Assembly: GCF_023072615.1 (NCBI RefSeq)
Contig: NZ_JAKNRW010000005.1
Coordinates: 1 to 64,000, forward strand
DNA length: 64,000 bases
From: Pseudomonas violetae
GTDB taxonomy: Bacteria; Pseudomonadota; Gammaproteobacteria; Pseudomonadales; Pseudomonadaceae
Direction of reading: 5' to 3'
The notes below the pieces were generated by a model. It saw only the letters and a program-made list of their open reading frames with translations. It was not told the origin of the DNA and did no database searches. A program made the translations under genes and the position numbers. Below are positions 53,022 through 64,000 of this stretch, in pieces. The first letter of the stretch is position 1, and each line of letters opens with the position of its first letter.

Positions 53022-55409
53022 ATGGGCGATGCATTGAAGTGGATTGTGTTCAGCACAGTCATGCTGTTTCATGCCAGCACCGCAGTGCTTTGGGCTGCTG
53101 AGGCACCGACTTTGATCTCCGTGGGTCCGGGTACTTCATCTTTTGCGGTGTCACAGAGCGACCTGCAGGGCCTGCAGATCCGACTGGATCGCATCAAACA
53201 GCAGGTCTCGCAAGCGAATAACCTGAGCCTGATGGTCGGCCTGCAGGATTCGGTGCAGCTGTATATCAACGACATCGATACCCTGCAGTCAGCGCTGCTG
53301 CCCGAGCAGAAGCAGCTCCAGGCGCAACTGGATGTGCTGGGGCCGCTGTCGCCGGTCGAAGCCAGCGCGCAGAAGTCGGAGATCGCCACGCAACGCGCCT
53401 ACCTGTCCGAGCAGAAGCGCCGGGTCGATGCCAACCTCACCACACTGACAGAGCTCAGGAGCAGCGCAGCCGGTCTCATTCCGCAGATCGCCGGCATACG
53501 CCGCAGTCTTCTGGAAATCGAGGTCACGCTGCGCAGCGCCAGCATTCTGGGGCCGACGTTTTGGTCACCGTTGTTCAACCCGGACAGTGAGGATCGCCGG
53601 CGTTTGAGCGAATTCGTCGACCAGGTCCAAGACGCTGTTGCAGTCGCCTGGCAACCCGGGAATCGTCTGGTTAACGTACTGTTGGTGGTGCTTGCACTGT
53701 CTATCTGGACCGGGGGCCGCAGTGTTGCCGATCGCGGATTGACCTGGCTGTGTATTCACTGCATGCCTGAGGGACGTCTGCGTCGCAGTTCGCTTGCCCT
53801 GGCTTCGGTGATCGCCACAGTGTTGACCGCCGCGCTGGCCATGCAGCTGCTGTTCTATGCACTCACCCGCCAATTACCGCTGACGCCGATGCTGCAGAGT
53901 TTCGCCGACGAGTTTGAAAAGCTGATCTATCTGTGCGTGATGATTACCGGGCTGAGCCGCGCGTTATTGTCGACCGCGCATCCGTCATGGCGGCTGCCGA
54001 CAATCTCAGATCCCGTGGCCCACGCCCTCGAACCTTTTCCAAGAATGTTGGCCTGTATCCTGCTGGTATTGGTCGGCCTGGCGCAAATCGCCAATGTCAG
54101 CGGCATGAGTTCCTCGGCCATATTGCTGGGGCGCGGCGTGATTGCCCTGATTGTCACATTGCTGTTCGCGATGCTGTTCCGCCGTGCCAGTAAAGCGCGC
54201 AGGGCCGTGGCGCTGGGCGGCGACGCACCAGAGGCCAGTACCACGCTGGCCGGGCTGGTCTATTGCGCCGCCACCGTGGCCATGGTCATTTCACTGTTCG
54301 CCCTGCTGATCGGTTATGTCTCCCTGGCACGCTTCATCACCTATGAGCTGGTCTGGGGATTCCTCGTCCTGTCCGGCTTCTATCTGCTCATCCAGCTGCT
54401 CAAGGATAGCTGTGAATACCTGTTCTGCGCCAAGAACCCGAGCGGCAAGGCGCTCAAACAATTGCTTGGTATCGGTGATACGCGCCTCGAGCAAATTTCT
54501 GTCGTGTTGTCCGGCGTGGGCCGCGCCGTGTTGCTGTTGCTGGCGATCATTTCGATGTTTGTCGGTGGCGTAGGGGTCACGCTGGGACAGTTGTTCAGCC
54601 AGGCCATGGCCATCCTCGGTGGCGATGGCTTGCGCAAACTCAACGTGGTTCCGGCTCATTTACTCAACGCGGTACTGGCGCTGCTGATTGGCATCTACCT
54701 GATTCGCTCGTTGCGCCGCTGGCTGGATAACGAGTTCTTGCCCAAGACCAACATGGATCCGGGCATGTGTGCGTCCCTCAGCACGCTATTTGCCAATATT
54801 GGCTACGCGTTGGTGATTCTGTTGACGCTGTCGTCACTGGGGATCAAGTGGACCAACCTGGCGTGGATCGTCAGCGCCCTGTCGGTGGGCATCGGCTTCG
54901 GCTTGCAGGAGATCGTGAAGAACTTCGTTTCCGGCCTGATCCTGCTCACCGAGCGCCCAGTGAAGGTGGGTGACCTGATCAGTATCAGCGGAGTCGAAGG
55001 CGATATTCGCCGGATCAACGTGCGGGCCACGGAAATTCAGCTCAGCGACCGCTCCATTGTCATCGTCCCCAACTCGCAGCTGATCTCGCAAAACCTGCGT
55101 AACGTGACACTGGGCGGTAGCGCGCAGGGGGTGGCCAGCCTGGAGCTGACCTTCCCGCTGAACATCGACCCCGAGCAAGTGAGAAACCTGTTGTATGACA
55201 CCTACTGCGAGCACGAAACCATCCTCGACAAACCCGCGCCAATGGTGCGTTTCAGCAAGCTCAGCCCCGAGGGTATTACGCTGACGGTCACGGGCTACGT
55301 CAGCAGCCCGAGGATTGTCGGCGCGACCAAAAGTGATCTGTTGTTCGAGATCCTGAAGCGGTTGGGTGCGGCGGAAATCGCATTGGCCACACCTGCACCG
55401 TCAGTCTGA
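53022..55409 (+). CDS. Large mechanosensitive channel, MscS family with DUF3772-type N-terminus
   Basis: A 795-residue protein. Signal peptide at 1-26, then a periplasmic helical domain with coiled coil (LQGLQIRLDRIKQQVSQANNL, about 50-170), about ten transmembrane segments (residues 205-620) and the MscS core from 610: TNLAWIVSALSVGIGFGLQEIVKNFVSGLILLTERPVKVGDLISISGVEGDIRRI, followed by SIVIVPNSQLISQNLRN. This is the pore helix and beta domain of small-conductance channels. It releases solutes in hypo-osmotic shock. GGTGGGA lies before ATG 53022. Confidence 0.92.
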   Translation: MGDALKWIVFSTVMLFHASTAVLWAAEAPTLISVGPGTSSFAVSQSDLQGLQIRLDRIKQQVSQANNLSLMVGLQDSVQLYINDIDTLQSALLPEQKQLQAQLDVLGPLSPVEASAQKSEIATQRAYLSEQKRRVDANLTTLTELRSSAAGLIPQIAGIRRSLLEIEVTLRSASILGPTFWSPLFNPDSEDRRRLSEFVDQVQDAVAVAWQPGNRLVNVLLVVLALSIWTGGRSVADRGLTWLCIHCMPEGRLRRSSLALASVIATVLTAALAMQLLFYALTRQLPLTPMLQSFADEFEKLIYLCVMITGLSRALLSTAHPSWRLPTISDPVAHALEPFPRMLACILLVLVGLAQIANVSGMSSSAILLGRGVIALIVTLLFAMLFRRASKARRAVALGGDAPEASTTLAGLVYCAATVAMVISLFALLIGYVSLARFITYELVWGFLVLSGFYLLIQLLKDSCEYLFCAKNPSGKALKQLLGIGDTRLEQISVVLSGVGRAVLLLLAIISMFVGGVGVTLGQLFSQAMAILGGDGLRKLNVVPAHLLNAVLALLIGIYLIRSLRRWLDNEFLPKTNMDPGMCASLSTLFANIGYALVILLTLSSLGIKWTNLAWIVSALSVGIGFGLQEIVKNFVSGLILLTERPVKVGDLISISGVEGDIRRINVRATEIQLSDRSIVIVPNSQLISQNLRNVTLGGSAQGVASLELTFPLNIDPEQVRNLLYDTYCEHETILDKPAPMVRFSKLSPEGITLTVTGYVSSPRIVGATKSDLLFEILKRLGAAEIALATPAPSV

Positions 55410-55455
55410 TTGAGATAAAGATTTGCCCCTGGCAAATGGGCCTGCTGCGCAGTCC

Positions 55456-55483
55456 AGCGGGAGCAAGCTCCCTCGCCACAGGA
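55456..55483. repeat. REP-like palindrome
   Basis: AGCGGGAGCAAGCTCCCTCG, the Pseudomonas REP core, lies between the convergent channel and AraC genes. Confidence 0.65.
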
Positions 55484-55499
55484 ACTGTTACACGCAGAA

Positions 55500-56423
55500 T
55501 TAACTAGTTGCGCGGTGGTTACGGCCACTGCGTTTGAGCGTCTCGCTCGGCAGTTCCTTGAACAACGTTCGGTAGCTGCTGGAAAACCGCCCCAGATGCC
55601 AGAACGACCACTTCATTGCCACCTCGGCCACGGTGGTTTCCATGGGGGTGCGGCCAAGCAGTTCGCGGTGTGCGCTGTTCAGTCGGCGCAAGCGCAACCA
55701 GTGGGTCGGGGTCATGCCGGTGTAAGCCTTGAACGCGTGCTGGACCTGGCGTAACGACACCCCGGCGACCTGGGCAAGCTCCAGCAGGTTGAGGGTTTCC
55801 TCCGGCGAGTCCGCTGCCCATTCACCAATGCGTTTCATCACCGCCCGCTCCTCGGTGCGGCGCTGCAGGCCGCCGTGGTCCAGGCACACACTGGCATTGT
55901 CGAGCAGGTACAGGCAGTCCTCGAGCAACTGTTGGGTCAAGGCTTCATTGCTCGGCGGGTCGAGGGTCTGTGCCAACTGGGTCAAGGTGCTGCTGAGCCA
56001 GCGACTGAACAAGGCGTTCTGTCCTGAATTCAACGGTGCGAGGAACAGCCCTTCGAGCCTGGCGACGTTGAGGCCGTGGCGCCGCACGAAGTCCGCTCCG
56101 AACACCACGGCGATTTCCTGGTAATTCTCCGGGGTGATCCAGATGTTGCGGCTCTCGCCATTGAGCACGTACAACGCGTTGTCACTGCGATCGAAACAGA
56201 ACGCCAGCGCCCCCTGGGGCGCACTGAAATTCTGCTCGACCCGAGTGTTCATTTGCTCTTCGTAAATCTCCACGCCCTGCAGGTCCAGGTAACGCACGCG
56301 CCCGGCGAAATGCCCCGGTGACATCTGCTGGTATTGCTGCACCCACCCGGGTGTGGCGCGGATCTGTTCGGCCACATCTTCGGTGTTGAACGCTTGGACT
56401 AGTAATGGACTGGACGCTGTCAT
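55500..56423 (-). CDS. AraC-family transcriptional regulator
   Basis: A 307-residue regulator. The N-terminal half has the ligand domain (GHFAGRVRYLDLQGVEIYEEQMN) of the OruR/EutR/AraC-binding type and the C-terminal half contains two helix-turn-helix motifs (LNLLELAQVAGVSLRQVQHAF and TVAEVAMKWSFWHLGRFSSSYRTLFKELP). It is divergent from the gamma-glutamylputrescine synthetase gene, so control of the polyamine genes is likely. Confidence 0.88.
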   Translation of the reverse strand: MTASSPLLVQAFNTEDVAEQIRATPGWVQQYQQMSPGHFAGRVRYLDLQGVEIYEEQMNTRVEQNFSAPQGALAFCFDRSDNALYVLNGESRNIWITPENYQEIAVVFGADFVRRHGLNVARLEGLFLAPLNSGQNALFSRWLSSTLTQLAQTLDPPSNEALTQQLLEDCLYLLDNASVCLDHGGLQRRTEERAVMKRIGEWAADSPEETLNLLELAQVAGVSLRQVQHAFKAYTGMTPTHWLRLRRLNSAHRELLGRTPMETTVAEVAMKWSFWHLGRFSSSYRTLFKELPSETLKRSGRNHRATS

Positions 56424-56585
56424 GGGGTGACCTTACGCACTCGTTTGGTGCGTTTTGGTGCTGCTGAAAGTGGATAGATGGAACTGCAAGGCTCGCCCAA
56501 GATAGTCGTCAACGCGTCCCAGGGGAAGTGTGTGGTGGATGAAACCGCCCTCCCCGGCGTTAATAAAACCAATAACGAGGTCCGT

Positions 56586-60506
<3,921 letters not shown>

Positions 60507-60516
60507 AATCGATCCC

Positions 60517-60599
60517 GTAGGAGCTGCCGCAGGCTGCGATCTTTGCCTTTGTTTTAGAATCAAGGTCAAAAGATCGCAGCCTTCGGCAGTTCCTGCAGG
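60517..60599. repeat. REP palindromic pair
   Basis: GTAGGAGCTGCCGCAGGCTG and its partner near 60571-60599 (ATCGCAGCCTTCGGCAG) form a REP pair after puuB. Confidence 0.85.
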
Positions 60600-60679
60600 T
60601 TTTTTGATTTGCTGAATCGCTACTCACTTCTATATTGAGGAGGTGCTCTGCCTTTACTGCCTCCTATTGAGCGCGACCC

Positions 60680-61276
60680 ATGGCCTCGACTGACCAGTTG
60701 ATCATCTGTGAGCATTGCGATTGCGTCTATGAAAAAGCGACGCTCGCCAAACATCAGAAAACCCTGTGTTCACGTTGTGGCGGCGTGCTCCAGCGCTACA
60801 ACGGCTTGACCATTGAACAGCGCCTGGCGTTGAGCCTCACTGCGCTGGTGGTGTGGGTCTTTACCAATTTTTATCCGGTGATGAGTATCAGCCTCAAGGG
60901 CTTGAAAAACAGTGCCACGCTCTGGGATTCGGTGCTGGCCCTGAGTCAAGGCCCCATCACCTTCATTGCCATGGTGGCGGCAATCGCCATGATCATCGCG
61001 CCGATCTTCCAACTGGTGCTGCTGATCTGGGTACTCGGTTTCGCCTTCTCCCAGCAGCGCTGCCCCGGCTTCAAGCTCTGCATGCGCTGGCTGGAAACCC
61101 TGCGGCCCTGGAGCATGCTGGAAGTCTGCCTGCTGGGGGCGATGGTCGCCGTGATCAAACTGGCAGGGTTGCTAGACGTCCTGCCCGGTATTGGCCTGTT
61201 CGCCCTCGCCGTGCTTAGCCTGATGATGATTCGCATCGCCGGGCGCGACGTGCGTGACCTGTGGGACACCCTATGA
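60680..61276 (+). CDS. pqiA: Paraquat-inducible protein A, first half protein
   Basis: A 198-residue inner-membrane protein of the PqiA family: a zinc ribbon (CEHCDCVYEKATLAKH and LCSRCGG, about residues 10-36) and four hydrophobic segments. E. coli PqiA is one protein with two such repeats. The stop overlaps the next start (ATGA at 61273-61276). It anchors an outer-membrane lipid-trafficking complex with PqiB and PqiC. Confidence 0.9.
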   Translation: MASTDQLIICEHCDCVYEKATLAKHQKTLCSRCGGVLQRYNGLTIEQRLALSLTALVVWVFTNFYPVMSISLKGLKNSATLWDSVLALSQGPITFIAMVAAIAMIIAPIFQLVLLIWVLGFAFSQQRCPGFKLCMRWLETLRPWSMLEVCLLGAMVAVIKLAGLLDVLPGIGLFALAVLSLMMIRIAGRDVRDLWDTL

Positions 61277-61929
61277 GCCGACCTCCGGTGGCGAGCGAAT
61301 TGAATTTTTGCCTGTGCCACACTTGCGGCCTGGCGTGCGACATGACTCTTGAACCCCATGATTGCGAGCGATGTGGCGCGCCGCTGCACCGACGCAAGAC
61401 CAACTCGATCACCCGTACCTGGGCTTTCCTGCTGACTTCACTGGTGTTCTACATCCCTGCCAACCTGCTGCCGGTGATGAACACCAAGATGGTCGGCAAT
61501 GGCGCCGACAGCACCATCATGAGTGGCGTCCTGGAGTTCTGGGAAGCCGGTGCCTGGGATATTGCTCTGATCATCTTTATCGCCAGCATCGCGGTGCCCG
61601 GCATCAAGTTCGTGGCCCTGACCCTGCTGCTGGTGACCGTCCAGCGCAATAGCCTGTGGGCTCGCAAGGAACGCTCGAAAATGTATCGATTCGTCGAGGT
61701 GATCGGCTACTGGTCGATGCTCGACGTCATCGTCGTGGCGCTGGTCGCCGCACTGGTGAAGTTTCAGGCCCTGGCGGATATCGAGCCGAGGCCGGGGATT
61801 CTGTTTTTTGGCCTGGTGGTGGTCTTCACCATGCTGGCGGCGATGAGTTTCGACCCTCGCCTGATCTGGAATGAGTCGCGGGAAGAGCCGCATAACGAGG
61901 AGGTCATGGATGAAATCGCAAGTCACTGA
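61273..61929 (+). CDS. pqiA: Paraquat-inducible protein A, second half protein
   Basis: A 218-residue PqiA-family protein with its own zinc ribbon (CLCHTCGLACDM and CERCGAPLHRR) and four membrane segments. It corresponds to the second repeat of E. coli PqiA. The gene starts in the stop of the first half and overlaps pqiB by 20 bp. Confidence 0.9.
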   Translation: MSRPPVASELNFCLCHTCGLACDMTLEPHDCERCGAPLHRRKTNSITRTWAFLLTSLVFYIPANLLPVMNTKMVGNGADSTIMSGVLEFWEAGAWDIALIIFIASIAVPGIKFVALTLLLVTVQRNSLWARKERSKMYRFVEVIGYWSMLDVIVVALVAALVKFQALADIEPRPGILFFGLVVVFTMLAAMSFDPRLIWNESREEPHNEEVMDEIASH

Positions 61930-63565
61930 CGGGCTCCAGCCCCCCGGCCAGGCCCCTATCAAGACCCGCAGGTTCAGCGTTTCCCTGGTATGGATCGTGC
62001 CGATCGTTGCGGTGCTGGTGGGCATTTCCCTGGTGGTGCACAGCATCCTGCAGGAGGGGCCGACCATCACGATCACGTTCAAGACAGGCGCCGGCCTCAC
62101 GGCCAACAAGACCGAGGTCAAGTACCGCAACGTGGTCATCGGCCATGTCTCGGAAGTAGAACTCAGTGGCGACCAGAAGAGTGTCAATGCCACGGTAAAG
62201 CTGGCCAAGCAGGCGGAAAGCTTTACCCGTGAAGACTCGACATTCTGGGTTGTGCGACCGCGCATCGGCGCGGGCGGCGTGTCGGGTATCGACACCTTGC
62301 TGTCCGGCGATTACATCGGTGCCGACATTGGCCAGGCCAACACCCGGTCGAAGCATTTCCAGGGCATGGAAAACCCGCCGCCGATCACCTATGGCGAACC
62401 GGGCAAGCGCTTCACCTTGCACACCCAAGACCTCGGCTCGCTGGACATCGGCTCGCCGGTCTATTACCGCAAGATCCCGGTCGGTCAGGTGGTGGCCTAT
62501 GCCCTGGACGCTAATGGCAAAGGCGTGAACATTGACGTGTTCGTCCACTCGCCTAATGATGCCTATGTCACGGAAAACACCCGGTTCTGGAACGCCAGCG
62601 GCATTGATGTGAGTGTCGGCGCCAACGGCTTTGCGCTGAAAACCGAGTCATTGTCCTCGATGCTGGTCGGCGGGATCGCCTTTCGTGCCCCCGAGTACAG
62701 CCCTGAAGACAAACCCGCCGCAGAAGAACGTGCCTACGAGCTGTTTCCCGACCAGCAGACCGCCCTCGCACCGCCCAATGGCAAGGCGCAGTACCTGAGC
62801 CTGCGCTTCGATCAGGCGCTGCGCGGGCTCAAGGTCGGTGCACCGGTGGAATTCCTCGGCGTGGAGTTTGGCAGGGTGGTCTCGGTCAACCTCGATTACG
62901 ATCCGCAGAAGCGTACCTTCCCGGTGAATGTTGGCATCGTTATCTACCCCCAGCGTCTCGGCACGGCCCATACCAAGATGCTCAAGGCGTTGAACCACGA
63001 TCCCAACGACGAAGTCGCCGGCGTACGCCTGATGGGCACCTTTGTCGAGAACGGCCTGCGTGCCCAGGCTCGCAGTGGCAACCTGCTCACCGGCCAGTTG
63101 TACATCGCATTGGACTTCTATCCGAAGGCGCCGAAGGTCGCGTTCGATGTGAGTGCCCGTCCCGTCAGCATCCCGACCATTCCGGGTAGCCTGGAGGAAA
63201 TCCAGGGCAAGCTGGAGGCGATGGTCGACAAGATCAACAAGTTGCCGATCGAAAGAATCGCCAACAACCTCGATGGTAATCTGATCGAATTGCGCAAGGG
63301 CCTGACCCAATTCAATGCCAAGACCCTGCCCGGCGTCCAGAGCACCTTGGCCGACGTCAGCAAGACCTTGCAGTCGGCCAACTCGACGCTGGCCGAGGAC
63401 TCGCCGCAGCGTGAGAAACTCTCCGAAACCCTGGACGATCTGGGCCGTACCTCGCGTTCCTTGCGTGACCTGGCCGATTACCTGGGACGCCACCCCGAAT
63501 CGTTGATTCGCGGCCGCCCTAATAATGCTGCGCCTATCGACCTGCAAGGGCCGCCGAGCAAATGA
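61910..63565 (+). CDS. pqiB: PqiB, MCE-domain intermembrane lipid-transport protein
   Basis: A 551-residue protein with an N-terminal membrane segment (VSLVWIVPIVAVLVGISLVVH) and three MCE repeats beginning near residues 45, 160 and 290 (GLTANKTEVKYRNVVIGHV, DIGSPVYYRKIPVGQVV, GLKVGAPVEFLGVEFGRVV), followed by a helical tail that in E. coli forms the needle to the outer membrane. AACGAGGAGG precedes ATG 61910. It overlaps pqiA and is followed by pqiC. Confidence 0.93.
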   Translation: MKSQVTDGLQPPGQAPIKTRRFSVSLVWIVPIVAVLVGISLVVHSILQEGPTITITFKTGAGLTANKTEVKYRNVVIGHVSEVELSGDQKSVNATVKLAKQAESFTREDSTFWVVRPRIGAGGVSGIDTLLSGDYIGADIGQANTRSKHFQGMENPPPITYGEPGKRFTLHTQDLGSLDIGSPVYYRKIPVGQVVAYALDANGKGVNIDVFVHSPNDAYVTENTRFWNASGIDVSVGANGFALKTESLSSMLVGGIAFRAPEYSPEDKPAAEERAYELFPDQQTALAPPNGKAQYLSLRFDQALRGLKVGAPVEFLGVEFGRVVSVNLDYDPQKRTFPVNVGIVIYPQRLGTAHTKMLKALNHDPNDEVAGVRLMGTFVENGLRAQARSGNLLTGQLYIALDFYPKAPKVAFDVSARPVSIPTIPGSLEEIQGKLEAMVDKINKLPIERIANNLDGNLIELRKGLTQFNAKTLPGVQSTLADVSKTLQSANSTLAEDSPQREKLSETLDDLGRTSRSLRDLADYLGRHPESLIRGRPNNAAPIDLQGPPSK

Positions 63566-63582
63566 CCATAGGAGCATCACCC

Positions 63583-64000
63583 ATGGCTTTTCCGCTGAAG
63601 ATCACCCTGCTCGCCGCGCTGTCATTGCTCGCGGCCTGCCGCAGTGATCCGATCCAGTTCCATACCTTGACCCCCGCGCAGATGAACGTAAATTCGCGGT
63701 CCACTGCGCAAATCCAGGTCGAATCGCTCACCGTTCCGCCCCAGGTCGATCGTCCGCAGATCGTCGTGCGTCAGGGCAGTACCGGCATCGCCATTCTTGA
63801 AACCCAATGGTGGGGCGCCAGCCTGGTGGATGAATTACGCAGTGCGCTGATCGACCAGATGGTCAATAGCAACCCCGGACGCAATATCTCGGTGCGCCTT
63901 GAGGTGCAGAGGTTTGACTCGATTCCTGGTCAATACGGGCTGATCGACGTGAAATGGCGCTTGCGTGACGTCGGGCCCACCGACAACGGCCTCCTCACCT
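63583..64000 (+). CDS. pqiC: PqiC-type lipoprotein, partial
   Basis: The beginning of the auxiliary outer-membrane lipoprotein (DUF330 family). The lipobox LLAAC is at residues 14-18, then SDPIQFHTLTPAQ. AGGAG precedes ATG 63583. The gene runs beyond the window (139 codons visible), and completes the pqiABC order. Confidence 0.9.
   Translation, partial: MAFPLKITLLAALSLLAACRSDPIQFHTLTPAQMNVNSRSTAQIQVESLTVPPQVDRPQIVVRQGSTGIAILETQWWGASLVDELRSALIDQMVNSNPGRNISVRLEVQRFDSIPGQYGLIDVKWRLRDVGPTDNGLLT

Noticed and set aside
52101..53072. 323-codon minus-strand frame opposite the lysozyme-inhibitor gene
   Set aside because: A shadow; the plus strand has signal peptide and two recognisable domains.
62648..63580. 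Long minus-strand frame opposite pqiB (310 codons)
   Set aside because: It is a high-GC shadow of pqiB; its composition is unlike a protein and it has no ribosome-binding site.

Overview
The window looks like a Pseudomonas chromosome of the fluorescens/putida type. The reasons are paired REP palindromes with the Pseudomonas core (around 50.2, 55.5, 58.0 and 60.5 kb), a DUF2790 protein, an agmatine/gamma-glutamylputrescine polyamine gene set, many LysR regulators and a PqiABC locus. This is inference from gene content; no rRNA or tRNA gene was seen.

Two compartments are visible. From 1 to about 46 kb the DNA is a mosaic of small catabolic and detoxification gene groups separated by broken insertion sequences and decayed genes. 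From about 46 to 64 kb it is compact, GC-richer and free of insertion sequences, as expected of core chromosome.

Layout, accessory part. 1-6.2 kb: an IS3-family right end cuts an M20 amidohydrolase, which heads an import and catabolism group (diaminopropionate ammonia-lyase-like enzyme, polar amino acid ABC transporter, divergent Lrp regulator). 6.4-13.3 kb: EamA exporter, a dead tyrosine recombinase, an unknown protein, and a beta-hydroxyacid dehydrogenase/SDR pair with a divergent LysR. 13.4-15.7 kb: an IS21 istA gene split cleanly by a 1,639-bp IS66-ended cassette with an 8-bp target duplication and passenger genes. 16.2-31.5 kb: a cyanate/electrophile/thiol group (cyanase, carbonic anhydrase, glutaredoxin, a flavin-ferredoxin fusion oxidoreductase, an isochorismatase::GST chimera, DJ-1/PfpI protein, two alpha/beta hydrolases, GST, CynR-like regulator, glutathione reductase) with a truncated ProA-like gene. 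32.0-41.7 kb: two damaged IS66 copies in opposite orientation bracket a TetR/amidase pair with twin operators, a ferric-reductase-like membrane protein, a frameshifted GST and an isochorismatase-family hydrolase. 41.8-45.7 kb: a second copy of the 258-residue secreted hydrolase, cytochrome P460, and an RclC/AhpD-like/RclR-like trio.

Layout, core part. 46.0-50.2 kb: agmatine deiminase, N-carbamoylputrescine amidase and a polyamine-binding protein in one operon with a divergent LysR; the last gene of the operon is a remnant. 50.4-51.9 kb: hipBA toxin-antitoxin. 52.3-55.4 kb: LprI/MliC-type lysozyme inhibitor and a large MscS-family channel. 55.5-60.5 kb: AraC regulator, gamma-glutamylputrescine synthetase, polyamine-binding protein and gamma-glutamylputrescine oxidase. 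60.7-64.0 kb: pqiA (split in two genes), pqiB and the start of pqiC. The two polyamine groups fit together: agmatine is converted to putrescine by AguA/AguB and putrescine is then degraded by the gamma-glutamylation route.
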